Translations under genes and position numbers: made by a program
Source of the DNA: Flavobacterium sp. JAS
GTDB lineage: Bacteria; Bacteroidota; Bacteroidia; Flavobacteriales; Flavobacteriaceae
Direction of reading: 5' to 3'
DNA: 64,000 nt
Assembly (NCBI RefSeq): GCF_020991455.1
Contig: NZ_JAJMOX010000008.1
Span: 186,001-250,000, forward strand
Part shown: positions 25,815 through 33,863 of the stretch, piece by piece
Numbering within the stretch: the first letter of the stretch is position 1
Layout of the letters: each line of letters begins with the position of its first letter
The notes under the pieces: generated by a model
Database searches by the model: none
The model's input: only the letters and a program-made list of their open reading frames with translations
Told to the model about the DNA's origin: nothing

Positions 25815-26956
25815 ATGGATCAACTAATCAGCTTCTTTGTTGCGGGAACGACTTTATTACTGGCATTTTTAATTTTTACTAATGTTAATCAAGTAAACAG
25901 TAAGGTTAATCGATGGTTTGGTTCTTTTATTTTGTGTATATTCCTTATTCAGTTTAATGATTTATTAGAAAAAACTGAGTTTTTAAAAACACGAATGCCC
26001 ATAAATGACTTTTTAGCATTAACAGATTATATAATAGCCCCGATTTTTTATTTTACTGTTGCTTATTTTGTTGATCCTGACAGAAAATGGCGAACGAAAG
26101 ATAATTTGCATTTTGCATTTGCTTTTATAATGCTATTTTTACTTTTAGTTTCAGCCCTCATTAATGTAGAGCAACCTTCGACTGATGCCGATAAAAAAAA
26201 TGCTGTTGTAATCATTACAGCTTTTAATTTAATTTTTTGTTTTCAGGTTATTACTTATGCTATTATGGCGTACAGAGAAATAACTACTTATCAAAAAAAT
26301 TATTTCTGTACACTTCTAACATGGATGCTATCAACTTAAAATGGCTACAAAAAGTAGTAATATGTGTGTTGATAATTACTGGTCTGTGGTTAATTGATAT
26401 ATTTTTTAAATTAGCAAAAACGAGTGTTTTATTTGATAATTTTGCTGGTCTGGTTTATCTTGTCGGCGTTTTTTTTATAGCCTATTTTTCTTTAAAACAA
26501 AAAGAAATTATACCGCTTAATAAAGAAGAAAAAAAAGAAATTGACATCCTCATAAATGAAACTTCTGGATTGAAAAGCAATCAGAAAAAGTTGATTTCTG
26601 ATGATGAATTAAAAGGAATGAAATCAATTTTAATTCAGGTAATGGATCATAAAAAACCTTTTTTGGATCCGAAATTAAGCTTATTTAAATTGGCTTCACA
26701 ATTGAATATTTCAACTCATCTGCTGTCTTATATAATAAATAAGGGTTGTAATGAAAATTTTTATCAATTTATTAATACGTATCGAATCGAGGAAGCAAAA
26801 AAAATGATTCAGGATTCTAATATGGAGCATTTGAGTTTAATGGGAATTGCATTTGAAGTTGGTTTTAATTCTAAAACAGTCTTTAATACTACTTTTAAGA
26901 AAATGACGAATCAAACTCCATCTGAATTTAAAAAAGCAATCCTCGCTATGATGTGA
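25815..26956 (+). pseudogene. Membrane AraC-family regulator broken by a frameshift
   Basis: The reading frame begins at ATG 25815 (MDQLISFFVAGTTLLLAFLI) and continues through several membrane segments to the A-run at 26293-26299. There the sensible protein switches to the -1 frame, giving SNMDAINLKWLQK, two more membrane segments, and a C-terminal AraC HTH (SLFKLASQLNISTHLLSYII ... MGIAFEVGFNSKTVFNTTFK, PSEFKKA). Adding one A (8 instead of 7) would restore a single protein of about 380 residues. The two parts overlap from 26237 to 26339. Loss of one A, phase variation, or a sequencing error are all possible. Confidence 0.85.
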
Positions 26957-27082
26957 TTTTTTGCAAACAGGAAATTTCTAGTTGTTTTAAATAGGTTCGG
27001 ATTCATAAATCAGAACTTTTTGATGGTAAATAATACTAATATTTGTATCGATTTTACTTTCAACAAAAACTAAAAATTACAA

Positions 27083-27973
27083 ATGACCTTAAGAAAAACA
27101 CACCGCGAATCAAAGCTACACAAAGCTATTATTAGATTATTATGTCTTTTAACTTTTATAATCTATACACTCTCTTTTGTCTCTTGCTCGGATGATGATA
27201 AAAAAGTTTCTCCCGAATATCCGGGAACTGTAATCGATTTAGGAACACATAAACTGATGAGCTACATTGTATCAAAAAAATCAAAATATTTAGTTGTTTT
27301 TGAATCTGGTCATGGAAACGATCATACGTCGTGGTACAGCACCGGAAAATCTTCAGAGATCTTATCCATATCTGAATTTTTAGATTCTGATGTTTTATTA
27401 TATGATAGAGCTGGTTACGGAAAATCAGAATCTAACACTGAACCTAGAAATATCAGTAAATTAACAAGTGAGCTTGAAAAGGTCATAGATAAATTTGCAA
27501 ACAACAGAAAGGTACTCCTGGTAGGACATTCATTAGGAGGATTGATTATTAGAGATTTTGCTATAAAAAATCCTAAAAAAGTTGCCAGCTTAGTATTTGT
27601 TGATGCTTCTCACGAAAAGTACAACCATTTTTCACAGAGTCAGATAGACTCATTTTATAATACTTATAAAGCTGATTATGGTGAAAATTCGGGAATAGCA
27701 TTAGAATCTCTGCAATTAATAGAAGATTTTAAATATATGGAAGGATTCCCTAATTTGCCTGACGTTCCGGTTATCGCAATAACAAGTGTAAAAATTGATG
27801 CTGAACATGATTCAGCCGATAGACAATTATGGTACGACTCTAAGGAATCACTTAAGACAGAAGTAAAAGATTTTACACATATAAAAACAATAAAGTCAGG
27901 ACATTTTATTCAACTTGATGAACCTAAACTTGTTTTAGATAACATCAGGCTATTGTTATCAAAACTACCTTAA
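27083..27973 (+). CDS. Alpha/beta hydrolase lipoprotein
   Basis: A 296-residue protein with a hydrophobic leader ending in lipobox-like LSFVSC (Cys35), so probably a surface or periplasmic lipoprotein. The alpha/beta-hydrolase core shows an FESGHGNDHTSW oxyanion region, YDRAGYGKSE, the nucleophile elbow VGHSLGG (Ser150), the strand VFVDASHE, and a C-terminal SGHFIQLDEP with the catalytic His. The substrate cannot be predicted. It is a lone gene followed by the 28143 scar and a terminator. Confidence 0.87.
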   Translation: MTLRKTHRESKLHKAIIRLLCLLTFIIYTLSFVSCSDDDKKVSPEYPGTVIDLGTHKLMSYIVSKKSKYLVVFESGHGNDHTSWYSTGKSSEILSISEFLDSDVLLYDRAGYGKSESNTEPRNISKLTSELEKVIDKFANNRKVLLVGHSLGGLIIRDFAIKNPKKVASLVFVDASHEKYNHFSQSQIDSFYNTYKADYGENSGIALESLQLIEDFKYMEGFPNLPDVPVIAITSVKIDAEHDSADRQLWYDSKESLKTEVKDFTHIKTIKSGHFIQLDEPKLVLDNIRLLLSKLP

Positions 27974-28142
27974 GATCCCGTTCGACATCAAATCCTTATC
28001 CCTTTGAATCCTATTATTCAGCCTGAATATGATAACAAAAAAGACAGTGAGTTAAGAAAAGTCAAAACTTGACCTAGTTTTTTTTCTTAAACAGCTATAT
28101 GATAATGTTGCTTACTTTTAAAAATTATTCAAGTCGTTGGAA
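27974..28142. other. Spacer after the alpha/beta hydrolase
   Basis: No gene is seen in this spacer, which leads into the repeat at 28143. A short A/T-rich tract (28078-28086) follows the hydrolase, but no good hairpin precedes it. Confidence 0.35.
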
Positions 28143-28237
28143 TTTTACGATAGTAAACCTAAGACACAAATGCAGTAATCCTGTAATAGTCTTCAAAAAA
28201 CTGGTTAGATATTTCAATGCTTCCCGTCACTACAAAG
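28143..28237 (+). repeat. tRNA 3'-end-like scar C, paralogue of 25534-25615
   Basis: TTTTACGAT starts the similarity with 25534; GGTTAGATATTTCAATGCTT (28203-28222) leads into CCCGTCACTACAAAG, which has the shape of a 3' acceptor strand. A GAAA-loop terminator follows at once, as after scar B. Confidence 0.6.
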
Positions 28238-28267
28238 AAAAAGCTTCAGAGAAATCTGAAGCTTTTT
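28238..28267 (+). terminator. GAAA-loop terminator after scar C
   Basis: AAAAAGCTTCAGA (28238-28250), loop GAAA, TCTGAAGCTTTTT (28255-28267): 13 perfect pairs, then more T. At one position it has A where the other copies have G, so U-A replaces U-G and pairing is kept. Confidence 0.85.
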
Positions 28268-28487
28268 TCGTTTAATTTACACTTTGTTTAAACAAAATTA
28301 CGTAAAGTTAGAGAAACTAGCTCCAGTATATAACAATATATACTTCGAGAGGGGGATTTGGTTAAACCGAAAATTAACGTTAATTTAGCTCAAACCTATT
28401 GTGTTAGAGACCCTTACTTTCAACTGCTACGTTAGACTAAAAGCACAGATCATTTTTTGAATGTCACGAACATAAATTTAAAAAAAT
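28268..28487. other. Spacer before the 28488 gene
   Basis: About 220 bp without a gene. A small palindrome AATTAACGTTAATT (28371-28384) is the only feature I see. Confidence 0.35.
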
Positions 28488-29087
28488 ATGATACTAGCAA
28501 AAAATCCCATCCAACTGAAATTTAACTTTATACTTAGCTGCTTTGTTTTGACTTTGTTACCAGCTTTTGTAATTGCACAACAAAACTATAATTCCACGAC
28601 GGAAAGTTTTTTAAGTCAAAATGGACAAAAAGATTTTGATTTTGAACTTGGGAAGTGGAAAACAAAACTTAAAGTTCTTAAAAATCCTCTCTCCAATTCT
28701 ACAACTTGGAATGAATACGAGGGGACCACTAATGTTATAGGAATTTGTGACAATCGTTCTAATGTAGTAGAACTAAACGTTAAAGGTTTAACGGGACAAA
28801 TCGTAGGTATAAGTTTGCGTCTTTTCAATCCAAAAACAAACCAATGGAGCCTCAATTTTGCAAATATCAGAGACGGAAATTTAGTCACGCCATCAATTGG
28901 CAGTTTTAAAGAGGGTCGTGGAGAATTTTTTAATGAAGACACTTTTAATGGTAAGAAAATTCTTGTTCGTTTTATTATTTCAGTAATTACTCCTAATTCC
29001 TGCCATTTTGAACAAGCATTTTCGACTGATGATGGAAAAACATGGGAAATAAATTGGATTGCTGATGACACAAGAATAAAATCTTAA
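28488..29087 (+). CDS. Secreted protein of unknown function, DUF1579-like
   Basis: A 199-residue protein with a signal peptide ending near AFVIAQ (about residue 31). The mature part starts with KDFDFELGKWKTKLKVLKNP and ends in FSTDDGKTWEINWIADDTRI, a pattern of short beta strands around 'F-E-G-x-W' and 'DGKTW' seen in DUF1579-like barrel proteins. I cannot assign a ligand. It is a solitary gene between scar C and scar E and is therefore likely acquired with this zone. Confidence 0.7.
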   Translation: MILAKNPIQLKFNFILSCFVLTLLPAFVIAQQNYNSTTESFLSQNGQKDFDFELGKWKTKLKVLKNPLSNSTTWNEYEGTTNVIGICDNRSNVVELNVKGLTGQIVGISLRLFNPKTNQWSLNFANIRDGNLVTPSIGSFKEGRGEFFNEDTFNGKKILVRFIISVITPNSCHFEQAFSTDDGKTWEINWIADDTRIKS

Positions 29088-29191
29088 AAGTACTAACATA
29101 TAGTCCCTGAGGACAACAGCTTGGTAAAACAACAAATTGAATTCCATTTAAAATATAAGTATATTCAATTTCTTCAAATCATCCAACAAAA

Positions 29192-29314
29192 CGGTTCGAG
29201 AATTGTCCCGTTAGGCTCCTTAATACAAAACTTCATAGAAATCTATATTTTTTTGGTTTAAACCATCTTGTCAACCTCTCGTTGTGTTCACAAGCGGGAC
29301 GCTCGCCTCAGCAG
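29192..29314 (+). repeat. tRNA 3'-end-like scar E, second copy of the scar B unit
   Basis: GGTTCGAGAATTGTCCCGTT (29192-29211) matches scar B at 19 of 20 positions. Upstream TCATCCAACAAAACGG also parallels scar B (TCATCCACAAAATGG). The terminator copy here is decayed (TTCATAGAAATCTATATTTT), and GACGCTCGCCTCAGCAG follows. Confidence 0.65.
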
Positions 29315-29437
29315 GATAATACAATCAATAGTATAAAAGAATATTGGGATGCAATTTTAATAACAGTTTTTGCAATGGCAATCTTTTATTTTATTTTTCG
29401 ATCTAGAATAAAAAAAGAAAAATATAGAAACAAATAA
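29282..29437 (+). CDS. Possible small membrane protein or gene remnant
   Basis: An open frame from a TTG (29282) to TAA (29435-29437) encodes a C-terminal segment INSIKEYWDAILITVFAMAI followed by FYFIFRSRIKKEKYRNK, i.e. one membrane helix and a basic tail. There is no ATG except an internal one at 29376 inside the helix. It could be the end of a decayed membrane protein or a TTG-started small protein. Confidence 0.25.
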   Translation: MCSQAGRSPQQDNTINSIKEYWDAILITVFAMAIFYFIFRSRIKKEKYRNK

Positions 29438-29481
29438 GTCCTAAAAGTGATTTTAACCGAAATCTCTTCTATTTTTGCCAA

Positions 29482-30180
29482 ATGTTAGAAATTCTTTACC
29501 AAGACGAATATATTATAGCAATTAATAAACCAAGTGGATTGTTGGTTCACAAATCATTTTATGCACGTGATGCAAAAGTTTATGCTATTCAAGAATTGAG
29601 AAATCAAATAGGAGGACAACACGTTTATCCTATTCATCGCTTAGATCGCAAAACATCTGGCGTCTTATTATTTGCGTTGGATAAAGAGGTTTTGAAAATT
29701 ATGAATGATCGTTTTGCCACACGCGAAGTCGAAAAAAAATATTTAGCAATTTTACGTGGTTGGTCACCTGAAGAACTAACGATTGACTACGATTTAACCA
29801 ATGATGATGACATTACACAAAATGCAATAACATACTTTCATCGTTTACAAAATGCCGAAGTTGAATTAGAATTTAACAATAAACCAACATCGCGATACTG
29901 TTTGGTAGAAGCGATTCCTGAAACTGGACGTATGCATCAATTACGAAAACATTTCAAACATATTTTTCATCCCATTTTAGGAAGTCGTCCACATGGCTGT
30001 AACAAACAAAATAAATTATGGTTGGAGAATTATGACCTGAAAGGAATGATGCTTCATGCACATCAATTAATTTTTAATCATCCAATAAAAAATAAACAAC
30101 TAATTTTGAATGCAAAGATTAATGAAGAATTTAGTAGAGTAGGTAATATTCTTAATCTAGATTTAAGTAAGTATAAATAG
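29482..30180 (+). CDS. truC: tRNA pseudouridine(65) synthase, TruC type
   Basis: A 232-residue RluA-family pseudouridine synthase. The opening MLEILYQDEYIIAINKPSGL and the active-site HRLDRKTSGVLLF (catalytic Asp55) resemble E. coli TruC closely, as do YCLVEAIPETGRMHQLRKHF and KGMMLHAHQL. TruC modifies uridine 65 in the T-arm of tRNAs. TATTTTTG (29470-29477) matches the -7 box, only 4 bp before the ATG, so the transcript may be leaderless. A perfect 17-bp inverted repeat follows the stop. Specificity for position 65 versus another RluA target is inferred. Confidence 0.87.
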   Translation: MLEILYQDEYIIAINKPSGLLVHKSFYARDAKVYAIQELRNQIGGQHVYPIHRLDRKTSGVLLFALDKEVLKIMNDRFATREVEKKYLAILRGWSPEELTIDYDLTNDDDITQNAITYFHRLQNAEVELEFNNKPTSRYCLVEAIPETGRMHQLRKHFKHIFHPILGSRPHGCNKQNKLWLENYDLKGMMLHAHQLIFNHPIKNKQLILNAKINEEFSRVGNILNLDLSKYK

Positions 30181-30210
30181 AATAATAATTTCAAAATTAT
30201 TATTCTATTT
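30175..30210. terminator. All-AT inverted repeat at the truC stop
   Basis: Two 17-nt arms (30175-30191 and 30194-30210) pair perfectly around CA, overlapping the truC stop codon. It could terminate in both directions, although it has only one G-C pair. Confidence 0.6.
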
Positions 30211-30275
30211 TGAAATTTAAAATGCGCATACCAAAATAATCCTCAAACTAAAATGGTCCGTTTAAAATAATCCAT

Positions 30276-30314
30276 AAAAAAAGACTGTTCAGGACAACCG
30301 AACAATCTTTTTTT
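30276..30314. terminator. Bidirectional terminator between truC and the 30333 gene
   Basis: AAAAAAAGACTGTTC (30276-30290) and GAACAATCTTTTTTT (30300-30314) form a stem with one mismatch and flanking A and T runs on both strands. It suits the converging transcripts. Confidence 0.85.
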
Positions 30315-30332
30315 ATTTTCTAGTATAATCGT

Positions 30333-30638
30333 TTAGGCCATAAACAATGCGTACTTATTGTAGTTATATAAAACTTGATCATAAGGTACCAAAAGTGGTG
30401 CAACTTTCTCTGAAGAAGCATCGAATTTGATCCCGTTGTGTTTTCTGAACAAGTAGATTTCTTTCAAACAATTTGACAAACTCTGATGAATTGATGTTGT
30501 AAAAGTTGGTAACTGTTTATCTCCTACCAACAAATCAATTTGATAATTAGAACTACTTTTCGATAGATTGTTCCCTATTATTCTTATTGTAAATTTTGTC
30601 TTTTTTCCGTATTGTTCACCTTGATATTGTACTACCAT
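30333..30638 (-). CDS. Hypothetical protein, 101 residues
   Basis: A small soluble protein (MVVQYQGEQYGKKTKFTIRI at the start) with alternating beta-like stretches, a central TSIHQSLSNCLKEIYLFRKH segment, and no signal peptide. I do not recognise a family. It has its own terminator (30276-30314) and about 190 bp of AT-rich upstream DNA. The clean frame and isolated transcription unit suggest a real gene. Confidence 0.65.
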   Translation of the reverse strand: MVVQYQGEQYGKKTKFTIRIIGNNLSKSSSNYQIDLLVGDKQLPTFTTSIHQSLSNCLKEIYLFRKHNGIKFDASSEKVAPLLVPYDQVLYNYNKYALFMA

Positions 30639-30825
30639 AATCTTATAATTAAAAAGGTTAAATTATTTTTTTAGAATATCAACATGCTTATAGAGTTGAA
30701 TTCAAAATTAAAGTTATGAAAAAAAAGTAAGTCCTTTTAAAAACTTACCTTAAATTATTAGTTCGTTACAAAGTTAGTATAAATTATATTTTCGAAACCT
30801 TTTTATTTTCTTCCAAAAAATTAGC

Positions 30826-31356
30826 TTAACCCCATCTCTCAGCTAATACTTTATTATGAATATCGGCAGCAAACAATGGTGTTTCTTCGGCATTATGTTC
30901 TTCCACATTTTGAAGCATCTGGCTTTTTACAGGAGTCAAATCGGTAATATTCATGGCTTTTAATACCGCTAAAAATTCATTGGTCGCAGATACCACTACT
31001 CTATTTTCTAACTCACAAGTATCGACTGTCAAAACATTGATTTTAAGTTCCCAGGTAATTCCCAATTTAGTGTTTCCCAAACCAAAAAAAGAGTCTGAAA
31101 TCGAGTTTACTCTGCAATGATCTTTATTTCCAATTTCCTCAACATAATGTTGAACCAATAGATTATCAGCTACTCTTTCAACATTTATAGACATTCTTTT
31201 TCCTTCTTTCGAAATAGAAACCCCTCCTGCTATATGACCAACCGAACAAGATTGATACTCTTGATCTTTTAGTGTAAAAAGCCAATCTGTGATATCTATT
31301 TTTTCTGCAGCACAATGAATCATTGCCTTTGCAGTACATTCAGCAAGAACTTCCAT
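30826..31356 (-). CDS. Unknown protein paired with the isochorismatase-like gene
   Basis: A 176-residue protein beginning MEVLAECTAKAMIHCAAEKI. It is cytoplasmic by appearance, with segments rich in short strands (VSISKEGKRMSINVERVADN, LGITWELKINVLTV) and an acidic C-terminus. I do not recognise it. Its start lies 2 bp after the isochorismatase-like stop, so the two are almost certainly co-translated and may act together. Confidence 0.72.
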   Translation of the reverse strand: MEVLAECTAKAMIHCAAEKIDITDWLFTLKDQEYQSCSVGHIAGGVSISKEGKRMSINVERVADNLLVQHYVEEIGNKDHCRVNSISDSFFGLGNTKLGITWELKINVLTVDTCELENRVVVSATNEFLAVLKAMNITDLTPVKSQMLQNVEEHNAEETPLFAADIHNKVLAERWG

Positions 31357-31358
31357 TT

Positions 31359-31976
31359 TTACGATTCTAAAGTTTTTACAAATTCCTCGGCAGAGAGAAG
31401 CGAATGTCCATAATTAGGAAAATTAGTTTCTACAGTCGCTCTAATCTCTTCCTGATTAAAAGCACCAATTCCGTCTTTGATTAATGTTACATGATATCCT
31501 AATTCTACACCATATCTTGCAGTCGAATCTACACAAGTATTGGCTCGCATTCCGGCAATAACAATATGATCGATATCGTGCATTTTTAGAAGAAAATCCA
31601 AATCGGTGTTGGCGAAACCGCTTGCCGTCCAATGGTTCTGAGCAATCAAATCCCCATCTATAGGCAAAAGTTCCGGATGAAACTCTGCTCCCCAACTTCC
31701 TTTTTCAAAAAGGGTCAAATTTTTACTTCCATTATGAGAAGGTGAAAAAAACTTCCAATTCAAATAATCTCCTTTTTGCGTATGTCTGTGTGGCGCATAT
31801 ACAACCTGAATATTATTTTTTCTGGCTGCTGCCAAAACCTTTTTCATGTTCTGAACGACATTTCCGCTTTTGACCGTTTCTTTTACAAAGGGCCAAAGTT
31901 TTCCTTTATCCGAAAGAAAATCATTAAAGGGATCGATCAATACTAATGCAGTCCTGCTATTTTGATAAATACTCAT
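31359..31976 (-). CDS. Isochorismatase-fold cysteine hydrolase with a substituted catalytic Lys
   Basis: A 205-residue isochorismatase-like hydrolase. Asp15 (LVLIDPFNDF) and the nucleophile Cys148 (GMRANTCVDSTAR) of the usual Asp-Lys-Cys triad are present. The lysine normally found in the AKEHW-like segment is Gln113 here (DLIAQNHWTASGFANTDLD). The family hydrolyses amides or vinyl ethers; with Lys replaced, activity may be altered or lost. It is first in a two-gene operon with the unknown 176-residue protein. Confidence 0.88.
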   Translation of the reverse strand: MSIYQNSRTALVLIDPFNDFLSDKGKLWPFVKETVKSGNVVQNMKKVLAAARKNNIQVVYAPHRHTQKGDYLNWKFFSPSHNGSKNLTLFEKGSWGAEFHPELLPIDGDLIAQNHWTASGFANTDLDFLLKMHDIDHIVIAGMRANTCVDSTARYGVELGYHVTLIKDGIGAFNQEEIRATVETNFPNYGHSLLSAEEFVKTLES

Positions 31977-32125
31977 GGTTTCAATTTTTAATGGTTAAAA
32001 TACTTCTATTTTTTACTTCAAATTTCAAACCTAAAAAACAAACCACTGATTATCAATAATTTAAACAAATCCATCCCTTGATATACCGCTAATAACCTGA
32101 TCTTCATCGAAATATCAAGACATAA

Positions 32126-32150
32126 AAAAACCGCAACGAATTACGGTTTT
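32126..32150 (-). terminator. Terminator of the LRR gene
   Basis: On the minus strand AAAACCG and CGGTTTT pair around about 10 nt, followed by a T-run, 67 bp past the LRR stop. Confidence 0.75.
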
Positions 32151-32216
32151 CACAATTAACTAAATATATTTAATCAACTTTTTTTCAGCGATTGTATAAT
32201 TCATTCATAAGCACAA

Positions 32217-33074
32217 TTAATTTTCGGTAATTACTGTACTATCTTTTTCAGCATTTAGTTCTAACAAAAACAGATTTCCATTTTCATCAAACATTGTCAT
32301 ATTTAAACTATCTAACAGAGCCAGATTTTTCGAAACAGCTCCCGCAAATTTATTATATGAAAGATTCATCTCAGACAAATTATGCAATTTTTCAAGCTCT
32401 TTAGGAATTTCACCTTCAAAACTATTATTGAACAAACTAAGATTTTGTAAAACGTTAAAATTCAGTATTTCAGAACTTAAACTTCCAGATAATTTATTAC
32501 TGTTTAAAAGTAAAACCTTTAATGTAGGAATGTTATAAATTGAATTTGGCAATTGTCCTTCAATCTCATTATCAGATAACGAAAGAACCTCTAACTGATT
32601 TAATTTTCCAATTTCTAAAGGCAATTCTCCTGAAATTTTATTCTTAAAAAGCTCTAAATCTTTTAGTTTTTGCAACTCACAAATCGTTTCTGGTATCGCT
32701 CCTGAAAGCTGATTAACTGAAACATCCAAAACTTCAAGTTCCTTAAAATTATTAATTGCTTTTGACAATTGACCTTGCAGTTTATTTTTATGCAAATCAA
32801 CATTGGTTAAATTCACCAAATCAAAAAACTCACTCGGCAATTCACCTTGCAAATTATTGTCGGCTAAATTAAGCGCTGTTACTTTTCCATTTTCGATCTG
32901 AACGCCGTACCACGTTGACACAGATAGCGATAAATCCCATTTATTTTTCCATTGTGATCCGTTTGTCGCATGGTATAATTTTATGAGGGCATCTTTTTCT
33001 TTATCTGAAACAGTATCGGCAAAAATATTCACCGAAAAAGTGAATATTAATAATAGGGTTGTTAGGCATTTCAT
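32217..33074 (-). CDS. Secreted leucine-rich-repeat protein
   Basis: The ATG at 33074 gives MKCLTTLLLIFTFSVNIFAD, a clean signal peptide; longer readings add an unlikely upstream stretch. After an N-terminal cap (DALIKLYHATNGSQWKNKWD), about eight LRR units of 23-24 residues follow with the pattern LxxLxxLxLxxNxLxGxLPxxI, the plant-extracellular-like type. There is no C-terminal sorting domain, so it is periplasmic or released, and of unknown partner. A ligand- or protein-binding role is typical of the fold. It is monocistronic with its own terminator. Confidence 0.88.
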   Translation of the reverse strand: MKCLTTLLLIFTFSVNIFADTVSDKEKDALIKLYHATNGSQWKNKWDLSLSVSTWYGVQIENGKVTALNLADNNLQGELPSEFFDLVNLTNVDLHKNKLQGQLSKAINNFKELEVLDVSVNQLSGAIPETICELQKLKDLELFKNKISGELPLEIGKLNQLEVLSLSDNEIEGQLPNSIYNIPTLKVLLLNSNKLSGSLSSEILNFNVLQNLSLFNNSFEGEIPKELEKLHNLSEMNLSYNKFAGAVSKNLALLDSLNMTMFDENGNLFLLELNAEKDSTVITEN

Positions 33075-33220
33075 AACAGATTTGGGGCTTTTGTTATAGA
33101 TGCTAAAATTATGTATTTCATAGATATAAAGCATATAATGTCGATAAAGTGTTAATAAGTAATTAATTAACACGTATTGCATTACTTTCATCAAAAACTG
33201 TATAATTATTTTTTTTTGAT

Positions 33221-33228
33221 TAAATTTG
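33221..33228 (+). promoter_or_regulatory. -7 box of the DUF1761 gene
   Basis: TAAATTTG matches TAnnTTTG, 27 bp before the ATG at 33256. Confidence 0.6.
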
Positions 33229-33255
33229 ACTAACTAATTATAAAAACCTCATATT

Positions 33256-33744
33256 ATGGAAATTAACCCTATTGCATTGCTCTTAGCAGCTGTTGTAACA
33301 CTTGCCGTTGGTTTTATTTGGTACAACCCAAAAGTGTTCGGAACGATCTGGATGAGAGAAAATAATCTTACACAAGAAGAACTTCAAACAGGAAACATGC
33401 TTAAAATCTTCGGTTTGACTTATGTTTTTTCTTTAATGATCACTGTAATCCTGATGGCATTAACTATTCATCAAACAGGTGCCCTTGGAATGGTAGGCGG
33501 ACCACCTTTAGTTGATAGTGCAAAACCATCATTTGCAGCTTTTATGGCAGATTACGGAACAGCTTATCGCACATTTAAACACGGAGCACTTCATGGATTC
33601 ATGTCAGGTTTATTCTTTGCTTTTCCAGTAATTGGAATCAATAGTTTGTTTGAGAGAAAATCATGGAAATATATATTCATTCACGCAGGGTTCTGGATTG
33701 TTTGCCTTACTTTAATGGGTGGAATTATTTGCGGATTTGCGTAA
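33256..33744 (+). CDS. DUF1761 membrane protein
   Basis: A 162-residue inner-membrane protein recognised as DUF1761 by the N-terminal AAVVTLAVGFIWYNPKVFGT and the later KHGALHGFMSGLFFAFPVIG. Four hydrophobic segments are apparent. The function of the family is unknown. It has its own promoter (33221-33228) and terminator (33758-33793), so it is a single-gene transcript divergent from the LRR gene. Confidence 0.88.
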   Translation: MEINPIALLLAAVVTLAVGFIWYNPKVFGTIWMRENNLTQEELQTGNMLKIFGLTYVFSLMITVILMALTIHQTGALGMVGGPPLVDSAKPSFAAFMADYGTAYRTFKHGALHGFMSGLFFAFPVIGINSLFERKSWKYIFIHAGFWIVCLTLMGGIICGFA

Positions 33745-33757
33745 ATCATAAAAAAAC

Positions 33758-33793
33758 AAAACCCGTTTGAGTCCTAAACTTAAACGGGTTTTT
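33758..33793 (+). terminator. Terminator of the DUF1761 gene
   Basis: AAAACCCGTTTGAG (33758-33771) pairs with CTTAAACGGGTTTTT (33779-33793), with a bulge. Confidence 0.88.
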
Positions 33794-33836
33794 CTTAATA
33801 ATAACTTAAAGAAAATGAGTTATTATAAATATTATC

Positions 33837-33844
33837 TAATTTTG
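33837..33844 (+). promoter_or_regulatory. -7 box of the GNAT/FemAB-like gene
   Basis: TAATTTTG matches TAnnTTTG and lies 19 bp before the TTG start at 33864. An in-frame stop at 33852-33854 excludes any earlier start, so promoter and start support each other. Confidence 0.6.
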
Positions 33845-33863
33845 AAGAAATTAGCTCACACTT

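Noticed and set aside
26237..26339. Programmed -1 frameshift as the normal expression mode of the AraC-type regulator
   Set aside because: The A7 run lacks a clear downstream stem and relatives of this family are single-frame; a mutation, phase change or sequencing error is simpler.
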